From NCBI GenBank assembly GCA_039183635.1, contig JBCDBL010000006.1:1-58331 (forward strand): a DNA stretch of 58,331 nt, given 5' to 3'. Of the stretch, positions 46,245 to 53,883 are shown piece after piece. Made by a program: the position numbers and the translations under genes. The notes below the pieces were generated by a model. It ran no database searches and had not been told where the DNA came from. It worked only from the letters and a program-made list of their open reading frames with translations. Source of the stretch: JBCDBL01 sp039183635. GTDB lineage: Bacteria > Pseudomonadota > Alphaproteobacteria > Caulobacterales > Parvularculaceae. Each line of letters opens with the position of its first letter. Position 1 is the first letter of the stretch.

Positions 46245-47555
46245 CTATTCGCCCGGCTTGTCCCCTGCGCCCAAACGCACGTCCACGGACCGGGCGTGAG
46301 CGGCGAGGCCCTCGGCGCCGGCGAGAACGGAGGCTGCAGGTCCGATTCTGGCGAGACTGTCGGCGTCGCAAGCAATGAAAGACGTGCGCTTCATAAAATC
46401 GAACACCGACAGGCCCGAAGCGAAGCGCGCAGAGCGCGCCGTCGGCAAGACGTGGTTGGCGCCCGCGACATAGTCCCCCACCGCCTCCGGCGTCATGCGG
46501 CCGAGAAAAACCGAACCGGCATGGGAGATTTTGTCAAACAGGGCCTGCGGATCGGCGACGGCCAACTCCAAATGCTCCGGTGCGATGCGGTCGATCAACG
46601 CCGGCGCCTGGTCGAAGCTTTCCACAAGGATAATAGCGCCGTTCTCCTCCCAGCTTTTGCGGGCGATCTTAGCCCGGGGCGCGAGAGCGAGCTCCGTCTC
46701 CACGGCCGCCGCCACAGCGTCGGCGTAGGCGCCGTCATCTGTTATGAGAATGGATTGAGACGAAACATCGTGCTCCGCCTGGCTCAGCAGATCCGCCGCC
46801 ATAAACGCCGGCGGATTGTCGGCGTCGGCGACAACGAGAATTTCAGAAGGCCCCGCGATCATGTCGATGCCGACGGTCCCAAACACCTGAGCTTTGGCCG
46901 CCGCCACATAAGCGTTCCCCGGTCCGACGATCACATCAACCGGCGCCACACAGGCCGTCCCATAGGCCAGCGCGCCCACCGCCTGGGCGCCGCCGATTTT
47001 GTAAACCTCGTCAACGCCGGCAAGTCGCGCTGCAGCGAGCACAAGGGGGTTCACGGCCCCGTGCGGGGTCGGCGCGGTCATAACAACGCGCTTTACGCCC
47101 GCGACTTTCGCCGGGACAGCGTTCATTAAAACCGAGCTTGGATAAGACGCCGTCCCGCCGGGGACATAGAGCCCCGCCGCAGATACAGGCCCCCAGCGCC
47201 AGCCAAGACGCACCCCGGCCTCATCAATAAAATCTTCATTCAGTGGGCGTTGCTTTTCATGATATGCGCGAATCCTGTCAGCGGCAAACTGAAGAGCATC
47301 CAATTGGTCCTGCGGGCAGGCCTTCACGGCCGCATCGATTTCAACCTCGGAAATACGGACGCTTTTCGCATCAAGCGTCAGGCGGTCGAACTTTTCCGTA
47401 TACCGGAAGACAGCCGCATCGCCGTTCGCCTTTACATCAGCCAGAATATCGGCCGCAACGGCGCCGACGTCTTCTGAAACCTCTCGCTTAGCGCCCATAA
47501 GAGCGTTAAAGGCGTCTTCAAAGCCCGCCTGCCTTATATCTAATCGTCGCGCCAT
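46245..47555 (-). CDS. hisD: Histidinol dehydrogenase
   Basis: A 436-residue enzyme of normal length. VGPGNAYVAAAKAQVFG and IAGPSEILVVAD are signature segments. AEHDVSSQSILIT, the catalytic pair in IAPEHLELAV (Glu-His) and GANHVLPTARSARFASGLSV follow. It performs the last two oxidations of histidine synthesis, L-histidinol to L-histidine with NAD and zinc. The gap to the DUF2948 gene upstream is 12 bp. Confidence 0.97.
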   Translation of the reverse strand: MARRLDIRQAGFEDAFNALMGAKREVSEDVGAVAADILADVKANGDAAVFRYTEKFDRLTLDAKSVRISEVEIDAAVKACPQDQLDALQFAADRIRAYHEKQRPLNEDFIDEAGVRLGWRWGPVSAAGLYVPGGTASYPSSVLMNAVPAKVAGVKRVVMTAPTPHGAVNPLVLAAARLAGVDEVYKIGGAQAVGALAYGTACVAPVDVIVGPGNAYVAAAKAQVFGTVGIDMIAGPSEILVVADADNPPAFMAADLLSQAEHDVSSQSILITDDGAYADAVAAAVETELALAPRAKIARKSWEENGAIILVESFDQAPALIDRIAPEHLELAVADPQALFDKISHAGSVFLGRMTPEAVGDYVAGANHVLPTARSARFASGLSVFDFMKRTSFIACDADSLARIGPAASVLAGAEGLAAHARSVDVRLGAGDKPGE

Positions 47556-47567
47556 GGCGGCGTCCTC

Positions 47568-47987
47568 TCACCCGTCCGTTTCGTGATGCGGCCGGCGCCG
47601 TGCGCGCCAAGGGGCCGATATATCTTCAATATGGGCGTTGAGACACTCCACGTCGAGGCGTATCGCCCCGCCGCCGGAAAAATTGAGGGTCACCGCGCCG
47701 GCCGCATCCTCGCCGGCGGTAAAATCGACAGACAAAAGCGAGACAATTCCCTCAGGGTCGTCCTGGCGAATGCGGGCGGCCTTGACGCCCAGAACGTCGT
47801 CGAAATGAAACCCTGTCCGCACACGCATATTCGGCTTGTTCCCATCCTCCCACCGAAAACGGTTCACGACGGCGGCGAAACGCCTGGCGGCGGCGTCATA
47901 AGCGAAATCCCCCACTTTGCCGACCGCATCCTGGAGGCCGGCGGACATCACCTTCAAATCCTCTTCATCTGTCACGACAAGCTTCAT
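47568..47987 (-). CDS. DUF2948 family protein
   Basis: A 139-residue protein with the family pattern EEDLKVMSAGLQDAVGKVGDFAYDAAARRF and NRFRWEDG. It is typically found between murA and hisD in Alphaproteobacteria, as here. Function unknown. The gap to murA is 10 bp, so co-transcription is likely. Confidence 0.88.
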   Translation of the reverse strand: MKLVVTDEEDLKVMSAGLQDAVGKVGDFAYDAAARRFAAVVNRFRWEDGNKPNMRVRTGFHFDDVLGVKAARIRQDDPEGIVSLLSVDFTAGEDAAGAVTLNFSGGGAIRLDVECLNAHIEDISAPWRARRRPHHETDG

Positions 47988-47997
47988 GCGACAGTCC

Positions 47998-49260
47998 TTA
48001 GTCCTTCAATCGTTCGATTAACGCACCGCAGGCGGATAATTTATCTTCCAGTTTTTCAAAACCGCGATCGAGGTGGTATACCCGATGCACGATGCTTTGC
48101 CCTTCCGCCCCCAGGGCCGCAAGCACGAGAGACACCGACGCGCGCAGATCCGTCGCCATCACCTCCGCGCCTTTCAAACGCTGTCGGCCGCGGATGGTGG
48201 CGATTTTGCCGTCAATTGAAATATCAGCGCCCATACGGCCCAACTCTGGCGCGTGCATAAAACGATTTTCAAAGATCGTCTCTTTAATTTTAGAGACGCC
48301 GTCCGCCATTGCGGCAAGGGCCATGATCTGCGCCTGAAGATCTGTGGGATATCCAGGATAGGGTTGCGTCACGACGTCCACACGGGACAAGCGGTCACCG
48401 GATTTGCGGGCGACAAGACCGTCCTCAACCTCTTCGATCTCAAGGCCCATGCCCGTCAGCGCCGCAACGACGGCGCGCAGCGTATCGGCCCTGGCGCCCT
48501 GGAGCCGCAACTCTCCTCCGGCCGCGCCGACGGCCATAAGGTATGTTCCCGTCTCAATACGGTCCGCGATGACATCATGCCGTGCGCCGCCAAGCCGGCC
48601 CTTGCCCTGAATGCGTAAGGTCGATCCGCCGACGCCATCGATCTCGGCGCCCATTTTCACGAGACAGTCGGCAAGGTCGCCGATTTCCGGCTCCAGGGCG
48701 GCGTTCTCAAGCACCGTCTCCCCTTTGGCGAGACAGGCCGCCATCAGCGCGTGCTCCGTTGCGCCAACGGACACGAACGGAAACGTCACCCGCGCGCCCG
48801 TCAGGCCCCGCGGCGCGGACGCGACAACATACCCGTCCTCCAAATCGATCTCGGCGCCCATGGCCGACAGCGCTTTTAAATGCAGATCGACGGGCCTTGC
48901 GCCGATGGCGCAACCGCCGGGCAGCGATACCTTCGCCCTGCCCTCCCGCGCCAGGAGCGGGCCCAACACGTTGAAAGACGCGCGCATTTTGCGCACCAAC
49001 TCGTAAGGCGCGACAGTGCTTTCGATGGTTTTGGCGCTGAGCGTCATCGATTGGGCTTTGGGCGTTTCAAACCGGACCCCGAGGGCGGTGAGAAGCTCGC
49101 GCAACTGCACTGTGTCGCGCAACGCCGGCACACGCGTAAGCTCCAGCGCTTCGTCGGTGAGAAGCGCCGCCGCCATAAGCTTTAAAGCAGAGTTCTTCGC
49201 CCCGCTAATGGGAATAGCGCCGTAGAGCGGCCGGCCGCCGATAATGGCGATGCGATCCAT
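47998..49260 (-). CDS. murA: UDP-N-acetylglucosamine 1-carboxyvinyltransferase
   Basis: A 420-residue protein of standard length. ISGAKNSALKLMAAALL opens the first domain. The PEP-reactive Cys lies in LPGGCAIGARPVDLHL, so it would be of the fosfomycin-sensitive type. PGYPTDLQAQIMALA and FENRFMHAPELGRMGADI are typical. It transfers enolpyruvate to UDP-GlcNAc, the first committed step of peptidoglycan synthesis, in the cytoplasm. Confidence 0.97.
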   Translation of the reverse strand: MDRIAIIGGRPLYGAIPISGAKNSALKLMAAALLTDEALELTRVPALRDTVQLRELLTALGVRFETPKAQSMTLSAKTIESTVAPYELVRKMRASFNVLGPLLAREGRAKVSLPGGCAIGARPVDLHLKALSAMGAEIDLEDGYVVASAPRGLTGARVTFPFVSVGATEHALMAACLAKGETVLENAALEPEIGDLADCLVKMGAEIDGVGGSTLRIQGKGRLGGARHDVIADRIETGTYLMAVGAAGGELRLQGARADTLRAVVAALTGMGLEIEEVEDGLVARKSGDRLSRVDVVTQPYPGYPTDLQAQIMALAAMADGVSKIKETIFENRFMHAPELGRMGADISIDGKIATIRGRQRLKGAEVMATDLRASVSLVLAALGAEGQSIVHRVYHLDRGFEKLEDKLSACGALIERLKD

Positions 49261-49305
49261 GTTATGTTTCAGTCCTTACATAAAAGCGGGATTGTCCCGG
49301 ACACC

Positions 49306-49476
49306 TTAATCAGACGCGCCTTTAGGCTTTTTCGCCAGTGGCGTTTTAACCCCGCCGGCTTTTCGCCGCCTCAAGTTTTGACGCAGGGCGTCGGCAAGGC
49401 GCAGCTCGCGCTCAGACGCCGCCTTTGACGGGGTTTCAACACTTTTCGATGCGTCAGATTTTGTATCTTTGGTCAT
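49306..49476 (-). CDS. Small basic hypothetical protein
   Basis: From the ATG at 49476 it is 56 residues: a Ser/Thr/Lys-rich start (MTKDTKSDASKS) and ASERELRLADALRQNLRRRK, then a Lys/Pro tail. The helix-forming ELRLADALRQNLRRRK resembles small conserved alphaproteobacterial proteins found near murA. No function known. It is 45 bp upstream of murA on the same strand and may share its promoter. Confidence 0.6.
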   Translation of the reverse strand: MTKDTKSDASKSVETPSKAASERELRLADALRQNLRRRKAGGVKTPLAKKPKGASD

Positions 49477-49552
49477 GAACGACCGCATCCTATGGACCGG
49501 ACGACGCCGGTCAAGACACGCCTTACGCCTTGCACGCCTCACCAATCCTTGC

Positions 49553-49705
49553 TAGAGCGCGTTTCTGTTAAAAATAGTGTCTTTAGAGCGCATTCACAAA
49601 AAGCGGGAACCGTTCGCCGCGTCTCTCGGCTCACTGTGATAAAATGCGCGTCAAAACAAAAATCTAGAGTGCGTTTGCTATTCTAAGAAGTGTGAACGTG
49701 CTCTA
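49553..49705. repeat. Cluster of TAGAGC-type repeat units
   Basis: Three direct units, TAGAGCGCGTTT (from 49553), TAGAGCGCATTC (from 49584) and TAGAGTGCGTTT (from 49665), plus one inverted unit, TGTGAACGTGCTCTA (49691-49705). The inverted unit matches the copy near 3093-3108. It occupies most of the gap between the small basic gene and tRNA-Thr. Confidence 0.55.
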
Positions 49706-49746
49706 GAAGAGCGATTTTGCAGATCGTTAGCAAAGGACTTCTGTTC

Positions 49747-51381
49747 TCAGATCGTCCCTCGCCTACATCGCCGCGGTAGCTCAGTGGTAGAGCGCACCCT
49801 TGGTAAGGGTGAGGCCGAGAGTTCAATTCTCTCTCGCGGCACCATCTTGTTTTCCACCCCGCAAAAAGCGCCTAACGCCTTGAAAGGCAAGGAAGTTTTG
49901 GTGTTCAAAAAGCCCTTTTGTTTGTGGTAGGACAAATGGCCTGAAAACGCCAATCTGAGCACCAATCTCTTCAACTCAAATCGCCCTGAATCCCACAGAA
50001 TGCTTGGGCTTGAGAGGAAGCGCATAGAGAGTTCAAACAATTCTCGGAATGCGTATTGCGGCTGACCGGATTCTGCGGCCTTTTCGTGCAAAACAAGCTG
50101 CTGGCGCTCCAGCCCTTCAATACGTTTTTCAAGGGCGGACATGACACGCGGGTTGGAGATATCCGCGATCTTGTCCACAAGCTCATTGATCTGCCGCTCG
50201 ATGTTCGCCGCTTCCTGCTTCATGGCTTGAACAGCTTGGGAAGCGTTTTGCGCTTGCAAGTCCCAATAGTCTTTAAACATGGCGGCGGCGGCTTGGACGA
50301 CACCGACGGAAGGCGTGATGTCTTTGAGCAGCGCGGCAAATTCACCCTCAATCTTGTCACGGGCGATGGTTTTGCCTTTTTGATCGCAGCCTTTTTTAGC
50401 GCAGAAGTAATACGGGTAATGCTTGTATTTACCCTTGCACCATCCGGCGGTGAGTTGGTTGCCACATGATCCACAGGCGACAGCGCCGCGCAGAGGAAAC
50501 GCCTCTGTCGTGTCTATACGTGAGGGCGCATATACGCCTTGCTTCACCCGTTCGCGGATACGCTCATACATGGCGACACTGATTAGCGGCTCGTGCTGAG
50601 CTTTGCGCAAGGACACGCCCCAGATCGCGCAGACCAGAAGCCCGGCATAAAGCGGCTTGTTGAGGAGACGATTGATCGTTTCAGCACGAAGCTCACCATT
50701 GGGCAGGTCTTTTGGATATTCCGGTTTGGATTCGAGAAACCGCTTCAACTCTGTTTGAGAGGCAAAACGCCCGGTGGCGTATCCTTCCAACCCTTCTTTC
50801 ACGATGGGCCCTAAAACCTCATCGACCACCAAAACCTTGCCGCCGCCTTTGGTTTGTTTATAGCGATAGCCGATGGGCGCACGGAACACCCAATAGCCCT
50901 GTTCGAGACGCGCAATGGATTTTTGGCGCGTTTGACGGGCGTTCTGTTCGCGTTCCAATTGTGCTTGGGCTGCGAACAAGGTTTCAACGAATTTGCCTTC
51001 GGGAGAATCTTCCGGCGTAAAATTTAAAAACTCAACACGGACATGTTGCCCTCCAAGCACCCGGCGAAGCTGGAGATGGTTTTCAGTTTGTCTGGCAAAG
51101 CGTTTGTGGTCGTCGAAAATCACCACATATTTTTTGCCGCTGCGCTTATTGCTTTTGAGGTAAGCCAAGAGCGCTTGGATTTCAGGACGGTCAAGAAGCG
51201 AAAGACCGCCGGATTTTGCAGCATAAAAGACTTTCTCGACAGAATAGCCTTTCGCCTCCGCATGCTGACGGCAGCGATGTTCCTGACTATCAAGGCCGCT
51301 GCCTAAGAGTTGCTTCTTATCGGAAATACGGCAGCAGATCAGCGCCGTCCATTCTTCTTGTTGTAAAGTTGTAGCCTCCAT
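49747..51381 (-). CDS. Large serine recombinase (integrase) of the mobile element
   Basis: A 544-residue recombinase. The resolvase domain begins ALICCRISDKKQLLGSGLDSQ (catalytic Ser in RIS), with FDDHKRFARQ. YWVFRAPIGYRYKQ starts the recombinase domain. GAVACGSCGNQL with YYFCAKKGCDQ is the zinc ribbon. A coiled coil (~370-440) follows. From about residue 513 the frame runs antisense through the tRNA-Thr gene (MVPRERIELSASPLP), so the native element-encoded part ends near residue 512. Its ATG overlaps the stop of the small gene upstream by one base (TAATG). It should catalyse integration and excision at the tRNA. Confidence 0.9.
   Translation of the reverse strand: MEATTLQQEEWTALICCRISDKKQLLGSGLDSQEHRCRQHAEAKGYSVEKVFYAAKSGGLSLLDRPEIQALLAYLKSNKRSGKKYVVIFDDHKRFARQTENHLQLRRVLGGQHVRVEFLNFTPEDSPEGKFVETLFAAQAQLEREQNARQTRQKSIARLEQGYWVFRAPIGYRYKQTKGGGKVLVVDEVLGPIVKEGLEGYATGRFASQTELKRFLESKPEYPKDLPNGELRAETINRLLNKPLYAGLLVCAIWGVSLRKAQHEPLISVAMYERIRERVKQGVYAPSRIDTTEAFPLRGAVACGSCGNQLTAGWCKGKYKHYPYYFCAKKGCDQKGKTIARDKIEGEFAALLKDITPSVGVVQAAAAMFKDYWDLQAQNASQAVQAMKQEAANIERQINELVDKIADISNPRVMSALEKRIEGLERQQLVLHEKAAESGQPQYAFRELFELSMRFLSSPSILWDSGRFELKRLVLRLAFSGHLSYHKQKGFLNTKTSLPFKALGAFCGVENKMVPRERIELSASPLPRVRSTTELPRRCRRGTI
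49770..49844 (+). tRNA. tRNA-Thr (GGT), element integration site
   Basis: Complete 75-nt cloverleaf: acceptor GCCGCGG pairing with TCGCGGC, D arm AGCTCAGTGGTAGAGC, anticodon stem CACCC/GGGTG with loop TTGGTAA (anticodon GGT), T arm GAGTTCAATTCTC, discriminator A and encoded CCA. The mobile element begins at or near its 3' end, and the recombinase frame overlaps it on the opposite strand. Confidence 0.96.
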
Positions 51382-51725
51382 TATTTGACTCCTTCCGGCT
51401 CGGACGCCTTTTCAGGGGCCGCGGCCTTTAAAAAATTTTCAGTGATAAATTGATGATCCAAGTATAGCGCATTGGGCGCCGTGAGTGCGGGTTTCGGAGG
51501 ATTTTCATCGAGTTTTCCACAGGCGCTTTGAGCTTGTTGTAAAGGATGCACGCCGAAGCCGAGTGACACGAATTCAACGACGATATTCCACAGCGTCTGG
51601 AGGAATTCGCGTTTTTGATCTTCGCTTAAATCCGTATCCTCTAAAAATTGCGCATAGCGTTCATAGTCCACCGTGATGATGGGTTGGCTGTCCGAACTAT
51701 TGATATGGGTGATGTCATCCTTCAA
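51381..51725 (-). CDS. Small element protein paired with the recombinase
   Basis: About 114 residues. The core ITVDYERYAQFLEDTDLSEDQKREFLQTLWNIVVEFVSLGFGVHP resembles small proteins that often precede serine recombinases in alphaproteobacterial islands; function unknown, perhaps a directionality or accessory factor. The TTG at 51725 is preferred because AAAGGAG lies nine bases upstream; an in-frame ATG at 51746 has no ribosome site. Its TAA overlaps the recombinase ATG, implying coupled translation in fixed ratio. Confidence 0.65.
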   Translation of the reverse strand: MKDDITHINSSDSQPIITVDYERYAQFLEDTDLSEDQKREFLQTLWNIVVEFVSLGFGVHPLQQAQSACGKLDENPPKPALTAPNALYLDHQFITENFLKAAAPEKASEPEGVK

Positions 51726-51764
51726 TGGGTCTGTCTCCTTTCTCATTTGCAGTGAAGGTTTAAA

Positions 51765-51792
51765 AAGCCGCCAATCATCATGATGGCGGCTT
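51765..51792 (-). terminator. Terminator between element genes
   Basis: AAGCCGCC (51765-51772) and GGCGGCTT (51785-51792) form an exact 8-bp stem, with a 12-nt loop. On the minus strand it is followed by a run of T, so it ends the 51805-52251 transcript. It could partly work in the other direction as well. Confidence 0.65.
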
Positions 51793-51804
51793 TATTCGTG
51801 GGCT

Positions 51805-52251
51805 CTAAAGATCGCGGTCAGGTAGCCGATCCGCGTTCCCACTGCGGGCCCGTCCATTTTGCCGACTGCCGCGCTGACGACGGGAACGAAAATTGTCTTG
51901 CCGCGCTCTTCGCGGCTCGCCTTCATCATAAGCGTCATCATTATCACCACGTTGATGGCGGTCGTTATCATCCCGGGATGATGTGTTTCTGTCTTGCGAT
52001 TGGTTTAATTCACGGCGGAGTTCATTGCTGCGTCCATAAGCGCTGCGGGCGAGTTCTGCGACCCGCAACAAGTCCGTGCCGCCAAAGCTGTGAGTGTCGC
52101 GCAGCTTGCCGTTCTTATCTTCATAAGTGCGGGCCAGCGTGGTGGTGAAGTACGACCCGTTTTCACCATGGTTTTCCCAGATGGTCGCTTTTAAAGCGCC
52201 GTCTCGAAGTGTATCGGCTGGGCCGTCATGCGTGTTGTCCTCAGTAGACAT
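51805..52251 (-). CDS. Hypothetical element protein, conserved N-terminal domain with charged tail
   Basis: A 148-residue protein. The first ~75 residues (LKATIWENHGENGSYFTTTLARTYEDKNGKLRDTHSFGG, LLRVAELARSAYGR) form a compact domain seen in proteins of mobile elements. The remainder is an Arg/Asp/Gln-rich, probably disordered tail. AAAGGAG lies seven bases before the ATG. An SOS-type site is ~66 bp upstream and a terminator directly downstream, so it looks like a single-gene unit. Function unknown; a single-strand-DNA or transfer-related role is only a guess. Confidence 0.65.
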   Translation of the reverse strand: MSTEDNTHDGPADTLRDGALKATIWENHGENGSYFTTTLARTYEDKNGKLRDTHSFGGTDLLRVAELARSAYGRSNELRRELNQSQDRNTSSRDDNDRHQRGDNDDAYDEGEPRRARQDNFRSRRQRGSRQNGRARSGNADRLPDRDL

Positions 52252-52316
52252 ACTGATGCTCCTTTCGTTTCAGGTGTGAGAGATTTTTTTGCGGGGCTGT
52301 TTACAGCGCCACATAA

Positions 52317-52331
52317 GAACATAACAAGAAC
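52317..52331. promoter_or_regulatory. SOS (LexA)-type box, GAAC-N7-GAAC
   Basis: GAACATAACAAGAAC is an exact GAAC-N7-GAAC direct repeat, the form described for alphaproteobacterial LexA boxes (GTTC-N7-GTTC on the other strand). It lies about 66 bp upstream of the 52251 start, in the only promoter-like AT-rich gap of this part of the element. Confidence 0.5.
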
Positions 52332-52385
52332 ATATAAATTCAATTTGTACAAGGATATTTAAAGCTGTGCAGGAATACTGTGGCT

Positions 52386-52883
52386 TTAGCGCGACTTTGA
52401 ATGCTTGTGTGTGTTGGCTCGGTCGAGGTCGAACCCTTCCTCTCGAAGCCGCCGAGCGACGAATTCTTTCTTGCGGGCCGCGCGGAAGGCTTTCACAGCA
52501 GACCGCGCATCGACAGGTTTTTCCATCGACTTCACAGCCTCGAAATGATCCTGCTCAGCATAATGGGCAAACGCGGCATGATCCGGCCCGTAAGATAGCA
52601 TACGCGGCGGGCGCATAAGGTGTCTTGGCTGGCTGCGCTTAACCATGAAGGATTCTCGCCGCGCTTTCTTGGATTTAACATCTTTCATATTAGCCCGCCG
52701 TCGCTCGGCTTCGCTCATGCCTTCCTGTTCCAAAACTTTGGCGTGAAGGTCGCAGCGATTGGTTTCAAAGTTTCGGGTGATAGGTTCTGTTTTTTGATAA
52801 AGCGGGTTTTGTACGCGCAACCGTTCATCCTGATGCGGATAAGAAGAGCGCACAGACCCTTTCGGCGCATAACTTTTACTCAT
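52386..52883 (-). CDS. Hypothetical basic protein of the element
   Basis: A 165-residue, Arg/Lys-rich protein (SKKARRESFMVKRSQPRHLMRPP; C-terminal AVKAFRAARKKEFVARRLREEGFDL). No family recognised. The basic helices suggest nucleic-acid binding, which would suit a mobilisation accessory, but this is inference. Its ATG overlaps the stop of the membrane-protein gene upstream (ATGA). Confidence 0.6.
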   Translation of the reverse strand: MSKSYAPKGSVRSSYPHQDERLRVQNPLYQKTEPITRNFETNRCDLHAKVLEQEGMSEAERRRANMKDVKSKKARRESFMVKRSQPRHLMRPPRMLSYGPDHAAFAHYAEQDHFEAVKSMEKPVDARSAVKAFRAARKKEFVARRLREEGFDLDRANTHKHSKSR

Positions 52884-53221
52884 GCGCCTGCCCCGGTTCC
52901 GCTAAAGCCGACAAGGGCGACTGCAATCACAGCCAGACCAAGGCCCAGAACTTGCGACCCCGTATACTGCTCGCCCATGACGAAAGCGCTGACAGCAGCA
53001 TTGCCGACCAGAACGGCCAGCGCACTTGTGACCATCAGAACGCCGTAAGAGCTGGATTTCAGGAAATACAGCAACAGCGCATTGCCGAGAAAATAGGCAG
53101 CTACACTGAGGAGAAGCGAAACACCACTTTCAGTTTTTGCATAATGTGAAAGCTGATACCCGCCATACATATAGCTAACCGACATCAGCGCGAATGCCGC
53201 GCCGCTGGTAAAAAGCGTCAT
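52880..53221 (-). CDS. Small four-helix membrane protein, EamA/SMR-like
   Basis: Starting at the ATG at 53221 (GGAGG five bases upstream; preferred to 53242) gives 113 residues with four hydrophobic helices: FTSGAAFALMSVSYMYGGY, VSLLLSVAAYFLGNALLLYFL, YGVLMVTSALAVLVGNAAVSAF and VLGLGLAVIAVALVGFS. GEQYTGSQ between helices 3 and 4 resembles small multidrug-resistance and half-EamA proteins. Substrate unknown. Confidence 0.7.
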   Translation of the reverse strand: MTLFTSGAAFALMSVSYMYGGYQLSHYAKTESGVSLLLSVAAYFLGNALLLYFLKSSSYGVLMVTSALAVLVGNAAVSAFVMGEQYTGSQVLGLGLAVIAVALVGFSGTGAGA

Positions 53222-53325
53222 ACACGCCTCCAAATTTTTCAAAGGGGGAAGTCAGCCTTGTCGTACCACACCGAATGCGGCGCTCCGGGTGATATGAAAA
53301 CAGAGTTTAATCTGGACTTCTTGAC

Positions 53326-53348
53326 AATATACGGGTATCCCGTATATT
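53326..53348. promoter_or_regulatory. Perfect palindromic operator abutting the brnT start
   Basis: Arms AATATACGGG (53326-53335) and CCCGTATATT (53339-53348) are exact 10-bp inverted repeats separated by TAT. TTGACA (53321-53326) lies at the left edge and TATATT (53343-53348) at the right, 16 bp apart, like a -35/-10 pair around the operator. The brnT ATG begins at the very next base. Confidence 0.65.
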
Positions 53349-53633
53349 ATGATAGATGAAGACTTTGAATGGGACGACGACAAAGCGGCTTCAAATTTCG
53401 CCAAACACGGCGTGAGTTTTGATGATGCCCGCTCTGTGTTTCGTGATCCGTTTGCCGTTGAATTGGTCGATGATCGCGACGATTACGGCGAGGATCGCTA
53501 TATCCTCATAGGCATGTCCGTAAGCAACGTTGTTGTCGTCGTTTATACAGAAAGAAATGAGCGTAACCGGATTATATCTGCGCGAAACGCAGAACCGAAT
53601 GAAAGGCGGCTATATCATGAGCAAAACCAGTAA
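53349..53633 (+). CDS. brnT: BrnT family ribonuclease toxin
   Basis: A 94-residue protein with the BrnT pattern: FEWDDDKAASNFAKHGVSFDDARSVFRDP, RYILIGMSVSNVVVVVYTER and RIISARNAEPNERRLY. BrnT toxins are RelE-like ribonucleases that arrest growth and are neutralised by a DNA-binding antitoxin. The start at 53349 has no ribosome site and directly follows the operator palindrome. The antitoxin gene overlaps its 3' end by 17 bp. Confidence 0.9.
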   Translation: MIDEDFEWDDDKAASNFAKHGVSFDDARSVFRDPFAVELVDDRDDYGEDRYILIGMSVSNVVVVVYTERNERNRIISARNAEPNERRLYHEQNQ

Positions 53634-53877
53634 GTTTGATGACAAACCGCTTTCCGATGCTGATCTCAAGCGGATGAAAAGAACACCGCAGGCGAAAATC
53701 ATTCGCCGGGCGCTCAAACTCACACAAGAAGAATTCGCCGCCCGGTATCACATTGCAATTGGGACTTTGCGCGATTGGGAACAAAACCGTTATGAGCCCG
53801 ATGGAGCAGCAAAAGCCTACCTCAAGGTTATTGCGCGTGAACCTGATGTCGTCGCGAAAGCTTTACAAGGCGTTTAG
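53617..53877 (+). CDS. Helix-turn-helix antitoxin (BrnA/HigA-like)
   Basis: From the ATG at 53617 it is 86 residues. The N-terminus (KFDDKPLSDADLKRMKRTPQ) is BrnA-like, wrapping the toxin. The C-terminus (RALKLTQEEFAARYHIAIGTLRDWEQNRYEP) is a clear Xre-type helix-turn-helix, where many BrnA proteins have a ribbon-helix-helix. It probably neutralises BrnT and binds the palindrome at 53326. The next gene starts 6 bp later and may be in the same transcript. Confidence 0.85.
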   Translation: MSKTSKFDDKPLSDADLKRMKRTPQAKIIRRALKLTQEEFAARYHIAIGTLRDWEQNRYEPDGAAKAYLKVIAREPDVVAKALQGV

Positions 53878-53883
53878 GCTTAG

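Noticed and set aside
46296..47129. Long plus-strand open frame opposite hisD (and similar ones opposite murA and the RNase gene)
   Set aside because: Shadows of GC-rich conserved genes; the sense proteins are unambiguous.
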